From contig DASZTS010000023.1 of the NCBI GenBank assembly GCA_035547915.1, positions 186,001 to 250,000 of the forward strand: DNA of 64,000 bases, read 5' to 3'. Within the stretch, counting starts at the first letter, position 1; every line of letters starts with the position of its first letter. Position numbers and translations under genes: made by a program. Shown here one piece after another: positions 33,124 through 42,131 of this stretch. Source of the stretch: DASSFG01 sp035547915 (GTDB taxonomy: Bacteria; Planctomycetota; Planctomycetia; Pirellulales; JAICIG01). The notes under the pieces are model-generated. The model had not been told where the DNA came from. It did no database searches and saw nothing but the letters and a program-made list of their open reading frames with translations.

Positions 33124-33915
33124 GTATTGCCGTCCCTGTGGACAATCGAAGGAAGAAAACTGAAAGAAAAGACGAATAAACGCCGCGACGGTCCGCGGTC
33201 GCATGTTGAAATTATAGACGTCGCGCTTCAAGCCGCAAGGCTGCGAAAGAAGACCTGTTTGTTGTGAGCCGGACCGTGAAAGCGCGGTCGCCACTGGGGG
33301 ATTTGCTCGCCGAGCTTCGCCCGGCACATCATGCGCAGATCTGTCTGATGACGGTCCAACTGCTGTCAGCGCAGGCGTGGCCACGACCGATCCGCACCAC
33401 GCGCGTTCTTCGTGCCATGCCCGCCCGAAAGAGCCAGTCGGCCGTTTGGGTGCCACCGAAAAACCTGGCAATTCTTGTTCGAAGTGCGGCGCGTCCAGCG
33501 CATTATTTAGAAAAACACGCTCACGTAGCGATCGCATCGCTCGCTCTCCGTCCGACGTCAGGACGCGCTTTTGTCCGCAGCACCAAATGCCTCGAACGAA
33601 TCGGAAAGCCACGCCGTAACCAGCTATGAAACAAAGGTTTACGGTGAACAGCGAGTGGTTCCCAGCCGTTGTCGCTTTTTTTGGCGGGGCCGCCTGCCGG
33701 TGACGGGGTGCGTAACGAATTGCATGCCAGATGGCTCAAAACCTGGGCCAAGACCGGCCAGGATGGCGTCTTGCGAACTTGACTCCCGGTTGCTAGCACG
33801 TAAAGTGAATTGAGGAAGCTTCCTGCGCGCCCGTCAAGGGCAGGATGCCTACCGCACGGCGCGGCATCGATTGACGCTTCGCCAGACAGACCAGTTGTTC
33901 GCCCTTTTGAGGTCC
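33124..33915. other. long intergenic region, no gene recognised
   Basis: About 800 bases lie between the start of nuoI (minus) and the leader of csrA (plus). Short open frames exist on both strands but none shows a recognisable domain, ribosome site or signal peptide. The region must hold the two divergent promoters; I cannot place them. Decayed genes or a small RNA are possible. Confidence 0.5.
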
Positions 33916-33959
33916 AAGGAGGACGCTCCCTAAGGAAGGCCTAGACAAGAAGCGAAGGA
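33916..33959 (+). promoter_or_regulatory. csrA leader with repeated AGGA motifs
   Basis: Four AGGA motifs precede the csrA start: AAGGA at 33916-33920, AGGA at 33920-33923, AAGGA at 33932-33936 and AAGGA at 33955-33959. The last also serves as the ribosome site, 9 bases before ATG. CsrA binds A(N)GGA sites in its own leader in other bacteria, so translational autoregulation is plausible. Confidence 0.5.
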
Positions 33960-33968
33960 AAACAGGCG

Positions 33969-34217
33969 ATGTTGGTTTTATCTCGTAAGAAGAACGAAAG
34001 CATTGTTATCAACAACGACATCACGATTGTCGTTGTTGAAATCCGTGGCGACAAGGTGCGCCTGGGTGTGGAAGCGCCCAAGGAAGTACCTGTGCATCGC
34101 CGGGAAGTCTACGACGCCATTCATCGAGCGACGAGTGGTGCGAATGGTACGACAGGCAACGCCGCGGGCGGTGCAGCCGCCGGCGCCGATGCTGCCAGCG
34201 AAACTCCCTCCAGCTAG
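33969..34217 (+). CDS. csrA: carbon storage regulator CsrA
   Basis: This 82-residue RNA-binding translational regulator begins MLVLSRKKNESIVINNDITI and continues VEIRGDKVRLGVEAPKEVPVHRREVY, matching CsrA closely including the RNA-contacting arginine in VHRREVY. CsrA dimers bind AGGA motifs at ribosome sites and block or stabilise mRNAs. The C-terminal 25 residues form an Ala/Gly/Thr-rich tail not needed for the fold; such tails occur in other planctomycete CsrA proteins. The leader carries repeated AGGA motifs. No flagellar genes or fliW are adjacent, and tRNA-Glu follows. Confidence 0.95.
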   Translation: MLVLSRKKNESIVINNDITIVVVEIRGDKVRLGVEAPKEVPVHRREVYDAIHRATSGANGTTGNAAGGAAAGADAASETPSS

Positions 34218-34362
34218 CCTATCTTGGCGAACCTGCGCCCTGTGGTCTGAGGGCGTGTTTCTCTGTCGTCGTGGCTGCACGTAATCGATCGGCCACTTGA
34301 CGACCCGCACCTTCGACCATTATACACCCGACTGCGACCGGCTCTGTTCGTCAGAGTCATCC

Positions 34363-34437
34363 GGCCCCGTCGTCTAGCCAGGTCTAGGACACAGGCCTTT
34401 CACGCCTGCAACACGGGTTCAAATCCCGTCGGGGTCA
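34363..34437 (+). tRNA. tRNA-Glu (TTC)
   Basis: A standard cloverleaf is seen. The acceptor stem is GGCCCCG/CGGGGTC with one G-T pair. The D arm includes TCGTCTAG at 34370-34377. The anticodon stem is CAGGC/GCCTG around loop CTTTCAC, with anticodon TTC at 34399-34401. The T arm is ACGGGTTCAAATCCCGT, and the discriminator is A34437. CCA is not encoded. The sequence resembles E. coli tRNA-Glu throughout. Confidence 0.95.
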
Positions 34438-34500
34438 TTTTCGTTCAGAACCTTGCCGAAAACGGCGAGGAGGCGGAGGGCCTCTGCTACGGCGAGTCGG

Positions 34501-36303
34501 TCATCTTGTCATCGCTTCGGCCTCCAACTGTGCCAACATCTGCTTGAGCTGCGGCAGGATTTCGTGCACGGCCTGCTCACCCGTCTCGGCGAGTTCCGCG
34601 GCGCGACTGAAATCGGCGAACTGGTAAGCAGATGCATCGGGCGTGATCAACAAATCGAACGCCGTGGAACGTAGTGCCGTTGTACCAAACGCCTGCACCT
34701 CGGTTACGCGTAACAACGTTTCCAGAATGCCCGGCCGTTTTCTGGCCGAGCGGCCGGCGAAATCGGCCGGCAGCTTCGCGACCACATCGATGCCGACGAC
34801 AAAATCGGCCCCGCGTTCGGGCAACACGTCGCCGGGCAGGTTGTTGAGCACGCCGCCATCGACGAGGGCCATGCCGTCGCGCAGGATGGGCCGCGAAAGA
34901 TAGGGCAGGTTGATGCTCTCCATGATGGCATCGATCGCGTCGCCCCGATCGCGCACGACCTGCACTCCCGCGATCAGATCGACCGCCAGCACATACAAGG
35001 GAAGCGGTAGCTGCTCCAATCGGGTGTCGCCCAGATAGGGCCGCAGCATCGACTCCCACGCCGCCCGGCGAAAGTTGGCCCACAGGTACCAGCGCAGGCC
35101 CCCGGGAACGGCGCGAAACAACCGGGCCGGCGTGAGCACCTTCTTCAACTCCGCGAGCGCCACATCCGGCCGCCATCCGCCGCAGTAGGCCAGGCCCATC
35201 AATGCACCAGAGCTTGTACCGGCGACCAGATCGAAGTGGATCCCCTCCCGATCAAGGGCCCGCAACGCGCCCAAATGCGCCAGCCCACGAGCGGCACCGC
35301 CGCCGAGCGCCACGCCCAGCCGCGTGCCACGCAAGTGCCTCACCAGCCGTTCGATCGATTGGCGTTGGCGCCAAGACGTGCGATGCGGATCGTCGTCCAG
35401 GAAAACCTTGAAATCGAGACGCGCGATGGGCAGGTCGACGGGCAGCCTGGGCGAAAACCGTTCGTCCTTGCGCAGGATCCAAACCCAATGGGTCCTGGCC
35501 GCCAGGTGGGGGGCGGCGGCAGCCAATGCGCGCAATTTCTCAATCGCTCCCTCGGCATACCGCGACTCGCAGAGCCACCAGACCTCTTCGCAGGGCGAGA
35601 GCAACTCCGCCAGTTCGCCCGGCGGTACGGCCGGCACCACATCGAGCAGCACCCGCGTGTGATGTTCCGCGACCTGTTGAATGCGCTGCCGTACGCGGGT
35701 CACGCGCTCGTGCCCAGCCAAGTCGCTCGGCACGGGTTCGACAAGGTAGCTAACGCCCTTCTGCCAGGGCTCGGGCCGGTCGGTGATCACTTCGACCGCC
35801 TCGGCGCGGGCAGCGAGGGCCGTGGCAAGGTGCGAGGCGAGCATCCGCGTGCGGGCCGAGGTATTGACGAGCCCGACGACGGTCGGCCGTTCTCGTCGTC
35901 GTCGGCGAGTCAGCTCCTGTCGCAGCCGGCCGACGAGTGCCCGCCCCAGGTTGGCGGAGAACAACGGCACCTTGAGGAGCAACTCGTGAAAACGATCCCG
36001 GTCGAGTTCGAACAACTCGGTATCGACGACCGCGGTGACGGTGACAGAGCGCGTTTTGTCGCCGAGCAACACCATGTCGCCGAAATGGTCGCCACGTCCC
36101 AGGTAGGCCAACAGACGAGGCGACGGGCGTTGGCTGGCGACGGTGACGCGCACGCGGCCGTGCGCCACGATGAACATACTCTGCCCCGGCTCGCCCTCCT
36201 TCATCACGGCCTGCCCGGCCGCAAAATGCATCGGATGCAACCGATCGGCGACGAGGCGCAGCTCGGCCGCATCCAGGCCGCGGCAGAGCGGACTGCGGCG
36301 CAA
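34501..36303 (-). CDS. patatin-like phospholipase with N-terminal cyclic-nucleotide-binding domain
   Basis: This 600-residue protein has a cyclic-nucleotide-binding-like domain at about 20-130 (MHFAAGQAVMKEGEPGQSMFIVAHGRVRV, GDHFGDMVLLGDKTRSVTVTA), a middle Rossmann-like region, and a patatin lipase domain from about 325. The lipase has the oxyanion motif GGGAARGLAHLG, nucleophile motif GTSSGALMG and catalytic DGG in LVDGGVLNNLPG. This architecture resembles neuropathy target esterase-like bacterial phospholipases. The first in-frame canonical start is TTG (36303) without a ribosome site. An ATC at 36334-36336 lies 8 bases after GGAAGGAG and would add 11 residues. Ligand and lipid substrate are unknown. 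Confidence 0.88.
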   Translation of the reverse strand: MRRSPLCRGLDAAELRLVADRLHPMHFAAGQAVMKEGEPGQSMFIVAHGRVRVTVASQRPSPRLLAYLGRGDHFGDMVLLGDKTRSVTVTAVVDTELFELDRDRFHELLLKVPLFSANLGRALVGRLRQELTRRRRRERPTVVGLVNTSARTRMLASHLATALAARAEAVEVITDRPEPWQKGVSYLVEPVPSDLAGHERVTRVRQRIQQVAEHHTRVLLDVVPAVPPGELAELLSPCEEVWWLCESRYAEGAIEKLRALAAAAPHLAARTHWVWILRKDERFSPRLPVDLPIARLDFKVFLDDDPHRTSWRQRQSIERLVRHLRGTRLGVALGGGAARGLAHLGALRALDREGIHFDLVAGTSSGALMGLAYCGGWRPDVALAELKKVLTPARLFRAVPGGLRWYLWANFRRAAWESMLRPYLGDTRLEQLPLPLYVLAVDLIAGVQVVRDRGDAIDAIMESINLPYLSRPILRDGMALVDGGVLNNLPGDVLPERGADFVVGIDVVAKLPADFAGRSARKRPGILETLLRVTEVQAFGTTALRSTAFDLLITPDASAYQFADFSRAAELAETGEQAVHEILPQLKQMLAQLEAEAMTR

Positions 36304-36435
36304 GAGCTGGGCAATGTCGGCTTGCCGATCGTCGATGGTTCTCGCTCCTTCCCGCGGGGCAGGATGCCCGCGGCCCGCGATCGTGTCAAGTCGAAGCGAT
36401 TGCCGCCCGTGTCACGGTCGCCGATAATCGCACTT

Positions 36436-37482
36436 ATGAGTGATGCGGCCAAACCGGCCTACGATGCCCTGCTGATCGTCTCGTTCGGCGGGCCCGAACG
36501 AAGAGAGGACGTGCTCCCCTTCTTGGAAAACGTGCTGCGTGGCAAGCTCGTGCCCCGCGCGCGGATGCTCGAAGTCGCCGAGCACTACTACCACTTCGGC
36601 GGCAAGAGCCCGATCAACGACCAGAACCGCGCCTTGATCGAGGCGCTGCGAACCAAGCTCGTCGCCGAGGGTCCCGAGCTGCCGATCTACTTCGGTAACC
36701 GCAATTGGCATCCGCTCTTGCCGGAGACGCTGGCCAAGATGGCCGACGATGGCGTGCATCGCGCTCTGGCATTCTTCACCTCCGCCTTCAGCTCCTATTC
36801 GGGCTGCCGGCAGTATCGCGAGAACGTCGCCGATGCCCAGCGCGAAGTCGGTGCACGCGCTCCGCACATCGACAAGCTGCGCGGATTCTTCAACCACCCC
36901 GGTTTCTTGGCGGCCGTGAGTGATCGGGTCGGCGAGGCGATCGACCGCGTGCCGGCTGCCCACCGTCCGACGACCCGCTTGATCTACACGGCCCACAGCA
37001 TTTCGCGCACGATGGCCGATAATTGCCGATACGAAGCGCAGCTTGCCGAAGCCTGCCGGTTGGTTTCCCTGTCGCTCGGCCGCGACGATTGGCGGTTGGC
37101 CTATCAGAGCCGGAGCGGCCCTCCGTCGCAACCTTGGCTGGGTCCCGACATCGGCGATGAACTGCGGCGAGCGGCGGACGAAGGAATCCGCGCCGTGGTC
37201 GTCGAGCCGATCGGCTTCCTCTCGGACCACTTGGAGGTGGCCTACGATCTCGACACCGAGGCTCAGGCGCTCGCAGGGGAGTTGGGCTTGCACATGGTTC
37301 GCGCTGCCACGGTCGGCACACATCCGCGTTTCGTCGCCATGATCCGCGAATTGGTACTCGAACGACTCACGTCCGGCTCGACGCGGCAGACGCTAGGCCG
37401 ACTGCCGCCCTGCGCGGATGTCTGCCCCGCGGACTGCTGCTTACCGCCGACAAGGCCCATGGAAGGTCAACGTCCCACCTAG
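36436..37482 (+). CDS. hemH: ferrochelatase HemH
   Basis: This 348-residue enzyme inserts ferrous iron into a porphyrin in the last steps of haem synthesis. It opens YDALLIVSFGGPERREDVLPFLENVLRGK, then has HYYHFGGKSPIN, the metal-site segment LIYTAHSISRTMA with the active-site histidine, and the conserved YQSRSGPPSQPWLGPDIGDEL and VVEPIGFLSDHLEVAYDLDTEA. The C-terminus holds a cysteine cluster, CADVCPADCC, which might ligate an Fe-S cluster as in some other ferrochelatases. It is divergent from the patatin gene. Whether the product acts on protoporphyrin or coproporphyrin cannot be decided by eye. Confidence 0.93.
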   Translation: MSDAAKPAYDALLIVSFGGPERREDVLPFLENVLRGKLVPRARMLEVAEHYYHFGGKSPINDQNRALIEALRTKLVAEGPELPIYFGNRNWHPLLPETLAKMADDGVHRALAFFTSAFSSYSGCRQYRENVADAQREVGARAPHIDKLRGFFNHPGFLAAVSDRVGEAIDRVPAAHRPTTRLIYTAHSISRTMADNCRYEAQLAEACRLVSLSLGRDDWRLAYQSRSGPPSQPWLGPDIGDELRRAADEGIRAVVVEPIGFLSDHLEVAYDLDTEAQALAGELGLHMVRAATVGTHPRFVAMIRELVLERLTSGSTRQTLGRLPPCADVCPADCCLPPTRPMEGQRPT

Positions 37483-37634
37483 GACATTCGTCGCAGGGCC
37501 GGTTGCTAATTTCCCCATTCCGCAGCAGATAGGCCCCCAGCGTAAAGGCTTGGAATACAATGGCTTATGGGGACACATCGTATTCCGCGGATTTCTTTGA
37601 GTACATTTCGGCCTTTTCCGCGCTTATCCGAATA

Positions 37635-38234
37635 ATGGCGAACGAACCGGCTTCCATGGGCGCAGCCGCCCCGCCAGGGCCCGAGGCGGCGAAGGGCGAG
37701 CCGCCCAAGCTTGCCGGGGCACCCTCGTTGTGGGAATTGGACGTGGCCCGGATCGTTCGCGAACACCAATCGGGCGTCTGGCGTTACCTGCGAGTGCTGG
37801 GCTGTCCGGCGGCCGAAGCCGAAGATTTGACCCAAGAAACCTTCCTGGCAGTGTTGACCAAGCCGTTTCAAGATTACAACCGGCAAGCGACGGCGGCCTA
37901 CCTGCGGCAGGTCGCCCGCAACCTGTTCATCTCCGGCCGCCGCCGGTCGGTGCCCATTGCCGAATTGGATGAAGCGGAAGCGGCCTGGTCGCGTTGGGCG
38001 GGTAAGGACGACGGTCAGGAACTGTTAGCCGCCTTGCGATCTTGCTTGCAAACGCTGACGGAACGCGCCCGACAGGCGCTCGACCTGCGCTTCGCGCAAC
38101 AAGCTTCGCGCGCCGACATCGCCGCGGCTATCGGCTTGAGCGAGGATGGCGCGAAGAACGTCCTGCAGAGGGCCAAACAGCACCTTCGTGAATGCGTTGA
38201 ACGGACGCTCACGAGCGAAAGGCGGGGCACATGA
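37635..38234 (+). CDS. ECF sigma factor
   Basis: This protein (199 residues from ATG 37635) is a sigma-70 family ECF factor. Region 2 reads RIVREHQSGVWRYLRVLGCPAAEAEDLTQETFLAVL and region 4 LTERARQALDLRFAQQASRADIAAAIGLSEDGAKNVLQRAKQHLREC. An N-terminal Pro/Ala-rich extension of about 40 residues precedes region 2. The frame is open to 37560, but ATG 37635 gives the more typical start. ATGA overlap (38231-38234) links it to the next gene, whose N-terminus looks like an anti-sigma domain. A decayed relative with the same LTQETFLA signature lies at 46203-46395. Confidence 0.9.
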   Translation: MANEPASMGAAAPPGPEAAKGEPPKLAGAPSLWELDVARIVREHQSGVWRYLRVLGCPAAEAEDLTQETFLAVLTKPFQDYNRQATAAYLRQVARNLFISGRRRSVPIAELDEAEAAWSRWAGKDDGQELLAALRSCLQTLTERARQALDLRFAQQASRADIAAAIGLSEDGAKNVLQRAKQHLRECVERTLTSERRGT

Positions 38235-40534
38235 ACGACCGCTTGCTGGATGCGTTCTTGGAGGAAGCCTGTGGAGGTGCTCAGCCTCCCGACCTGACAG
38301 ACAAGGTTTTGGCCGCGCTCGCGTCGCCAGGCGAGGGAGCCCGCCGGTCAACGGCGCCGGTAAGTCCTATTCCCGTGCTGGCGTGTCCGGCCGGTGCTGG
38401 TCCGGTGCTCGCCAATGCGGCACGACAGAAAGCACAAGCCACACGGGGGACGTTCGGAGGTTGGTTGCCGGTAGCGATGGCTGCATCACTGCTGCTGGCA
38501 GTGGCCGGCTATTGGATGCTCAGTCATTCGAAGACAAAAGAGTCCGTGATCGCCGAGCGGGCCGGAGAGCGCCCGCCTGTTAAGCAGCCCGCCCCGCACA
38601 TAGATACGCCCTTGCTGCCTGATAGTGCTCAGGTGGTGGCCGACGAGAGGTCGTCCTCCGATGAACGGCCGTCGCCGATCGCGGAGAAGGTCGTCAGCAG
38701 CGATGCCGGCGTTGGGCGGCAAGGCAATTCGCCTGCCGAAAAACTCCCCGAAGGCAATGTCCCGGACGAGGAGATGCTCACCCCGCGTGAGCAGCCCACC
38801 ACTGTCGCTGAAAACCGTATCTCTCCGCCCATCGGCGAGTTCGACTCTAGCACGGCCGGCGATGCCGTTGCCGCCACCTCGCTGCCGAGTGCTCTCTCGA
38901 CGTCGGCCACGACCGATGCCCAGGTGACGGCCTACATCAATGCGGTTCTGAAGAGTCACTGGAGCGATGCAGGGGTTCGCCCGTCGCCGGCCGCCACGGA
39001 GTCGGAATGGTGTCGACGCGTCTATTTAGACTGCATCGGCCGCATCCCGACCGTCGAAGAGTTGGAAGTTTTCCTGATTGACAACCGGCGCGACAAACGA
39101 CGCAAGCTGGTGGAGCGATTGCTCGATGACGACCTGTACCTCGAGACGTACGCTCGGTTCTGGACGACGCTCTGGACCAACATCTTGATCGGCCGCACCG
39201 GGGGGATGGAGCCCGACAGTCCCGTCTACCGCGAAGGGTTGCAGCAGTTCCTCCGCCGTTCGTTTCTGACCAATAAGCCGTACAACCAGTTCGTCTACGA
39301 GTTGGTCAGCGCCAAAGGCACCAACCGCCCTGTGGAAGTGGCGTCGGCCGAGGCGCCTTACAACGGGGCCGTCAATTTCTTGCTCCAGCACATGCAGGAG
39401 CGTGCTACGCCGGCCACCGCCAAGACCGCGCAGGTCTTTCTCGGCCTGCAAGTGCAATGTACGCAGTGCCATAACCATCCCTTCAACCACTGGAAACAGA
39501 GCCGCTTTTGGGAACTGAATGCGTTCTTTCGACAGGCCCGTGAAGAGCAGGTGACGACGGACGGCCAGCCCAAAGTGGTGCGGCTGCTCGACGGCGACTT
39601 TGCCGGCGAGGGGGCGAGCAGTGGGGCCGGCGACCGCTTCGCCGAGGCCGAAGTGTACTTCGAGCGCAATGGCATCTTGCAGGTCGCTTACCCGACGTTC
39701 GTCGACGGCACGGCGATCGATCCGAATGGGATGGTTTCGGTCGTCGACCGCCGCCTCGAACTGGCCCGTTTGGTAAGCCGGTCGGACGAACTCAAACAGG
39801 CGATCGTGAATCGGATGTGGGGGCACTTCTTCGGCTATGGGTTCACCAAACCGGTCGATGATTTGGGACCACATAACCCGCCTTCGCATCCGGAACTGCT
39901 GGCCCGGTTGGCCGACGAATTCGCCGGGCACGGTTACGACCTGAAACGGCTCATCCGTTGGATCACGCTGAGCGACGCCTATGCTTTGTCGAGCAAGTTC
40001 GGCCCGAAGCTGGGCAACGCGGCGGACGACCCGACCCTAGGCAACGCGCCGTTGTTTAGTCATTTCTATGTGCGGCAGATGTCGGCCGAGCAGCTCTATG
40101 AATCGCTGCTGGTGGCAACCGGAGCCCACCGCACGCTGGCCGATTACGAGGAGCAGCAAAGACTGAAGGATCGCTGGCTCGAACAGTTCGCGATCGCCTT
40201 CGGCACGGATGAAAACGACGAGGCGACCACGTTCGACGGCACGATTACCCAGACGCTGGTGATGATGAACGGTGAACTGACGCGGCAAGCCACCAACGGC
40301 GAGTCGGGCAGCTTTTTATCGCAAGTCGCCATGAAATCGGAGCGCACCGGCAAACCCGAGCGGGCCGCCGCGCTCAACGAACTCTACCTGGCGGCCTTGG
40401 CCCGGCGGCCGTCGCGGGCCGAAGTGCAGGTTGCCAACGATCTGCTCGTGGCACAGTCGGGCAATACGACGACCGCGCTGGAAGACATCTGGTGGGCCTT
40501 GTTGAACAGCAACGAGTTTATTTTGAACCACTGA
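38231..40534 (+). CDS. anti-sigma-like membrane domain fused to DUF1549/DUF1553 cytochrome-type protein
   Basis: This 767-residue protein starts with a short soluble domain (MNDRLLDAFLEEACGG...DLTDKVLAAL) typical of planctomycete anti-sigma proteins. A transmembrane helix at 78-97 (GWLPVAMAASLLLAVAGYWM) and a long Ser/Pro/Glu-rich linker follow. The outside part carries DUF1549 (about 237-480; VTAYINAVLKSHW, CRRVYLDCIGRIPTVEELEVFL), with a CxxCH haem motif in VQCTQCHNHPFNHW (Cys410-His414). DUF1553 (about 510-765; ELARLVSRSDELKQAIVNRMWGHFFGYG) follows. It overlaps the sigma stop by 4 bases and is followed by DUF1501. So an anti-sigma domain appears to be tied directly to a redox-type sensor or enzyme domain. 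The signal is unknown. Confidence 0.85.
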   Translation: MNDRLLDAFLEEACGGAQPPDLTDKVLAALASPGEGARRSTAPVSPIPVLACPAGAGPVLANAARQKAQATRGTFGGWLPVAMAASLLLAVAGYWMLSHSKTKESVIAERAGERPPVKQPAPHIDTPLLPDSAQVVADERSSSDERPSPIAEKVVSSDAGVGRQGNSPAEKLPEGNVPDEEMLTPREQPTTVAENRISPPIGEFDSSTAGDAVAATSLPSALSTSATTDAQVTAYINAVLKSHWSDAGVRPSPAATESEWCRRVYLDCIGRIPTVEELEVFLIDNRRDKRRKLVERLLDDDLYLETYARFWTTLWTNILIGRTGGMEPDSPVYREGLQQFLRRSFLTNKPYNQFVYELVSAKGTNRPVEVASAEAPYNGAVNFLLQHMQERATPATAKTAQVFLGLQVQCTQCHNHPFNHWKQSRFWELNAFFRQAREEQVTTDGQPKVVRLLDGDFAGEGASSGAGDRFAEAEVYFERNGILQVAYPTFVDGTAIDPNGMVSVVDRRLELARLVSRSDELKQAIVNRMWGHFFGYGFTKPVDDLGPHNPPSHPELLARLADEFAGHGYDLKRLIRWITLSDAYALSSKFGPKLGNAADDPTLGNAPLFSHFYVRQMSAEQLYESLLVATGAHRTLADYEEQQRLKDRWLEQFAIAFGTDENDEATTFDGTITQTLVMMNGELTRQATNGESGSFLSQVAMKSERTGKPERAAALNELYLAALARRPSRAEVQVANDLLVAQSGNTTTALEDIWWALLNSNEFILNH

Positions 40535-40711
40535 GCTGAGTCATCGTTCGTGTCGGCTTCCAAACTCAAAACCTAGATCCTTACTAACCCCTTATGTGTT
40601 GAGCGGTGGCGCGGGCTTTGGATTATATTTAGAGCAGCCGACAAAACCCCGGATCGGGCTGCAGTCCGGTCACGACTCGACAAAAATCACCCCTCTAGCA
40701 GGAGAAACCTG

Positions 40712-42022
40712 ATGTACCGCAAGTCGATGGTTCCCGCCGGCATGTCGCGTCGGCACTTCATGCAGCACCTGGCCGGAGCCTCGGCCTTGGCCTTGCCCGC
40801 GATCAATTTCACCAACAGCTTGATGGCGGCTGGCACTGAGCTGAAGAAGAAGCACAAGGCGTGCATCCTGCTCTGGATGGGCGGCGGACCGAGCACGATG
40901 GACATCTGGGATCTGAAGCCCGGTGCCAACACGGGCGGACCGTTCACGCCGATCAGCACCACGGGCGACCTGCAAATCTGCGAGCACATGCCGATGATGG
41001 CCCAGCAGATGAAGCACATGGCGGTCATCCGCTCGATGAGCACCCGCGAGGCCGACCACAACCGGGGCCGCTACTACATGCACACCGGTTATGTGCCGAG
41101 CACCACGATCGAACACCCCAGCTACGGCGCCGTGATCGCCCACGAACTGGCCGACCAGGTACCCAACTTGGAGATTCCGCCGTTCGTCTCGGTCGGCGGC
41201 GGCAGCGTCGGGCCGGGCTTCCTGGGCATGACGTACGCTCCGTTCGTGGTCGACACCAACGGCGACGTGCGGAACCTAAAGTTCGACATCGAGCAGTCGC
41301 GCCTCGAGCAGCGGTTGTTGACGCTCAACGCCATCGAGAGCAATTTTGCCAGCCAGGGGCGTGGCGATGAGCCGAAGGACCACGAGAAGATCTTGAAGAA
41401 GACCGTCTCGCTGATGACCAGCAAGCAGATGGCGGCCTTCAAGACCGACAAGGAGCCGAAGGAAGTGCTCGAGCGTTACGGCGTGATCGGCAACGCGGGC
41501 GGACGAGGGATGGGCATGGCCAACCCCGGCTTCGCCCGAGGCTGTCTGATGGCCCGCCGGCTGGTGGAAGAAGGCGTGTCGTTCGTCGAAGTCGATTTCG
41601 GCGGCTGGGACAACCACGCCAACATCTTCACGACGTTCGAGAACAAGCTGCCGCAACTCGACCGTCCGATGAGCGCGCTCATCGAAGACCTCGATCAGCG
41701 CGGCATGCTCCAGGACACCGCGGTCGTGTGGATGGGCGAGTTCAGCCGCACACCACGCATCAATGGTACGGCCGGCCGCGATCACTGGGCTCGCAGTTGG
41801 AGCGTGGTGGTGGGCGGCGGCGGCATCAAGGGTGGACAGGCGATCGGTGCCACGAACGAAGACGGCACCGAAGTGACGACCGAGCCCTACACCTCGGAAG
41901 ACGTGATGGCCTCGGTGCTGAAGGGGTTGGGTGTCTCGTTGGAGAAGACGTTCACCAGCAAGAACAACCGCCCCATGAAGATCGCCAACTCCGGTCGCGT
42001 GATCAAGGAATTGTTCTCCTAA
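40712..42022 (+). CDS. Tat-exported DUF1501 protein
   Basis: This 436-residue protein has a twin-arginine signal (MSRRHFMQHLAGASALALPAI, residues 11-31) and the DUF1501 domain, related to the alkaline phosphatase/sulfatase superfamily. Characteristic segments are KACILLWMGGGPSTMDIWDLKPG, STREADHNRGRYYMHTGY, FVEVDFGGWDNHANIF and MGEFSRTPRING. GGAGAAACCTG precedes the ATG. In planctomycetes DUF1501 genes nearly always follow a DUF1549/DUF1553 gene, as here (177 bases after). The pair probably forms an exported complex, but the reaction is unknown. Confidence 0.93.
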   Translation: MYRKSMVPAGMSRRHFMQHLAGASALALPAINFTNSLMAAGTELKKKHKACILLWMGGGPSTMDIWDLKPGANTGGPFTPISTTGDLQICEHMPMMAQQMKHMAVIRSMSTREADHNRGRYYMHTGYVPSTTIEHPSYGAVIAHELADQVPNLEIPPFVSVGGGSVGPGFLGMTYAPFVVDTNGDVRNLKFDIEQSRLEQRLLTLNAIESNFASQGRGDEPKDHEKILKKTVSLMTSKQMAAFKTDKEPKEVLERYGVIGNAGGRGMGMANPGFARGCLMARRLVEEGVSFVEVDFGGWDNHANIFTTFENKLPQLDRPMSALIEDLDQRGMLQDTAVVWMGEFSRTPRINGTAGRDHWARSWSVVVGGGGIKGGQAIGATNEDGTEVTTEPYTSEDVMASVLKGLGVSLEKTFTSKNNRPMKIANSGRVIKELFS

Positions 42023-42131
42023 GCGAGATCGACGGCGGACCGATTGCGAAGTTTCGGCGGCCGCGGGACGTACACTCGTCCCGCGGCCGATTTCTTTTCG
42101 CTCCCCGTGAAGGGCCAAGAAGCGGGCGCGG

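Noticed and set aside
33264..33813. Short open frames between nuoI and csrA as genes
   Set aside because: No ribosome sites, no domains and atypical composition; left as intergenic.
35236..36435. Long upstream extension of the ferrochelatase frame
   Set aside because: It is antisense to the patatin gene and lacks similarity; ferrochelatase starts at the ATG at 36436.
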